From Sternotherus odoratus (lineage: Eukaryota > Chordata > Testudines > Kinosternidae), in the NCBI GenBank assembly GCA_032164245.1, contig JAVMKO010000006.1, positions 5,037,001 through 5,101,000 on the forward strand: a stretch of DNA of 64,000 bases, read 5' to 3'. Positions 62,520 to 64,000 of this stretch are shown one piece after another; the stretch's first letter is position 1; every line of letters begins with the position of its first letter. The notes below the pieces were generated by a model. It was not told where the DNA came from, did not search any database, and saw nothing but the letters and a program-made list of their open reading frames with translations. The position numbers and the translations under genes were made by a program.

Positions 62520-62700
62520 CAGGGGTCTCAAACATGCAGCCTCTTTGCTGCAGAGTTCTTTGCTGTGGCCCGCCAGGTGGAAGCTGTCTTTTCCTCACCC
62601 CGCTGCCTGCCCACTGCTCTCCTCCTCCCCATCCGCCTGCCACTCGCCTCCTGCCTCACCTCTCTGCCTGCCTCTTCATGATTTTATTGACGTGCATGGC
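62520..62700 (+). repeat. hAT-like MITE, left end only
   Basis: CAGGGGTCTCAAACATGCAG is a hAT-type tip followed by a GTGGCCCGCCAGG segment and a CCTGCC-rich interior. No matching right end. Confidence 0.5.
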
Positions 62701-62969
62701 CTCCCACAAAGCTAGGGGTCTGGGGCGGTTTCCCTTATTCATTGTACCCAAGGGATGGCTTTGGTTACAATATTCATAATTAGAAAATAACACAGAAGTT
62801 TGTTTAATTATGCTGACCCCTTACATCAAATGTTAGTATTAATCTAAAGGAAAAATGTCTTACTAATGAATTAAAAACCTTTGTGTATACAAAGCATATC
62901 CTATTAAATGTTTGAAGGCAATATTTTCTGAAGTGCCTAAATGATTTAGGAGCATACATCCCATTCTCA

Positions 62970-63615
62970 AAAGAACAGACTTATCAGACACATAGATGAA
63001 CATGATTTCTTGAGGAAGAGGCAATGTGGTTTTTGTAATGGGAAATCATGCCTCCCCCGTCTACTAGAATTATTTGAGGGGGTCGACAACAGTGATCTAG
63101 TAGATATGGTGTACTTAGATTTTGAAAAAACCTGTTATGAGGTCCTTCAGCAAAGGCTCTTAACGAAGTAAGATGACATGGGATAAGACAGAAGGTCCTC
63201 TCATGGATCAGTAACTGGTTAAAAGATAGGAAACAAAGGGTCAGAATAAATGGGTCAGTTTTCAGCATGGAGAGAGGTAAATAGTGGTGTTCTGCAGTGA
63301 TCTGTACTGGGACCAGTACTATTAAACATATTCCTAAATTATCTGGAAAAAGGGGTAAACAGTGAGGTAACAAAATTTACATATGATACAAAACTACTCA
63401 AAATAGTTAAGTCTCAAGCAGACTGTGAAGAGCTCCAAAAGAATCTCACAAAAGTGAGTGATTGCAACAAAATGGCAGATGAAATTCAGTGTTGATAAAT
63501 GCAAAGTAATGCACATTAGAAAGCATAATCCCAATGCTACATATAAAATGATGGAGTCTAAATTAGCTGTTACCCCTCAAGAAAGAGGTCTTGAAGTCAT
63601 TGTGAATACATTGTT
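62970..63615 (+). mobile_element. CR1-like LINE fragment, RT palm to thumb
   Basis: Broken reading frame encoding pieces such as LLELFEGVDNSDLVDMVYLD, RKQRVRINGSVFSME and MKFSVDKCKVMHIRKHNPNA, in the order of a non-LTR reverse transcriptase. Frameshifts and stops throughout. The same family in opposite orientation lies at 8660-9884. Confidence 0.75.
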
Positions 63616-64000
63616 GCCTCCCCAAACAGCTTGGCCCTCGCCCCCTATTTGCCCCCTTCCACTTCCCGCCCCCTAACTTCCCCCCTCAGAATCCCTGCCC
63701 CCTCCAACCTCACCTCCTCCTTTTCCCCTGACTGTCCCTCCCAGGATCCCCCCACCACTAACCATCCCCTCTGGACCCCACTCCTGTCTAAGCCCCCCAT
63801 GCTCCTTGTCCCCTGACAGCCCGCTCCCAAGACCCCCCCACCCTAACTGCCTCCCCCAGGACCCCACCCAACCCACCCTGCTCCCTGTCCCCTGCCTGCC
63901 CCGACCCCAATCCACCCCCCACCCCAAACAGACCTCTGGGATTCCTATGCCTATCCAACCCCCTCCCTGTTTCCCCATCCCCTGACCCCCCTCCAGGACC
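63616..64000. repeat. C-rich MITE-interior repeat, cut by window edge
   Basis: CTTGGCCCTCGCCCCCTATT followed by CCTGACTGTCCCTCCC-type units resembles the interior of the MITE at 60942-62130. Both ends are missing here. Confidence 0.55.

Overview
This is vertebrate nuclear DNA, most likely from a turtle (Testudines). The evidence is the interrupted, typically spliced genes, the pol III SINEs with CR1-like tails, and the density of DIRS, Helitron, pogo/Tigger, hAT and Harbinger copies. That assignment rests on recognising repeat families by eye; no search was run. There are no operons, ribosome binding sites, CRISPR arrays, rRNA genes or functional tRNA genes.

Two host genes lie head to head. 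POLE2 (DNA polymerase epsilon accessory subunit) is complete on the minus strand. I traced 19 coding exons from the ATG at 48298 to the stop at 12935-12937. Joined, they give 1584 nt, or 527 codons plus stop, the usual vertebrate length, and every exon junction keeps frame. KLHDC1 (kelch-domain E3 ligase receptor) starts at 51020 on the plus strand; its first five coding exons (165 codons) lie here and the rest is beyond the right edge. A GC-rich region of about 2.7 kb separates the two starts. This is the gene order I recall for human chromosome 14q21.

Layout: 1-2418 holds small DNA-transposon relics. 2419-8350 is a DIRS-type tyrosine-recombinase retrotransposon (DIRS-A, pol frameshifted). 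8660-12060 holds LINE debris and a hAT-like MITE. 12781-48298 is POLE2, with introns carrying a Helitron (14402-16114), a solo LTR inside a fold-back SINE (16664-17548), two pogo-like MITEs (18540-19188, 19986-20498), a probable second LTR, a second and apparently intact DIRS element (DIRS-B, 23639-29831), several SINEs, and a second Helitron (42258-43849) containing a hairpin MITE. 48299-51019 is the intergenic region, with another pogo-like MITE. 51020-64000 is the start of KLHDC1, with a Harbinger pseudogene, a hAT inverted duplication, hAT-like GC-rich MITEs and a LINE fragment in its introns.

Most notable: (i) two DIRS subfamilies with complete inverted terminal repeats plus internal complementary region, one filling almost all of POLE2 intron 12 in sense orientation, and both with a consensus 5' splice site at the 3' tip; (ii) a SINE family that repeatedly inserted as inverted duplications with 8-16 bp target duplications but a different fold-back junction each time, suggesting snap-back synthesis during insertion; (iii) a U12-type AT-AC intron and a GC-AG intron in POLE2; (iv) MITEs and Helitrons carrying expandable GC-rich arrays.
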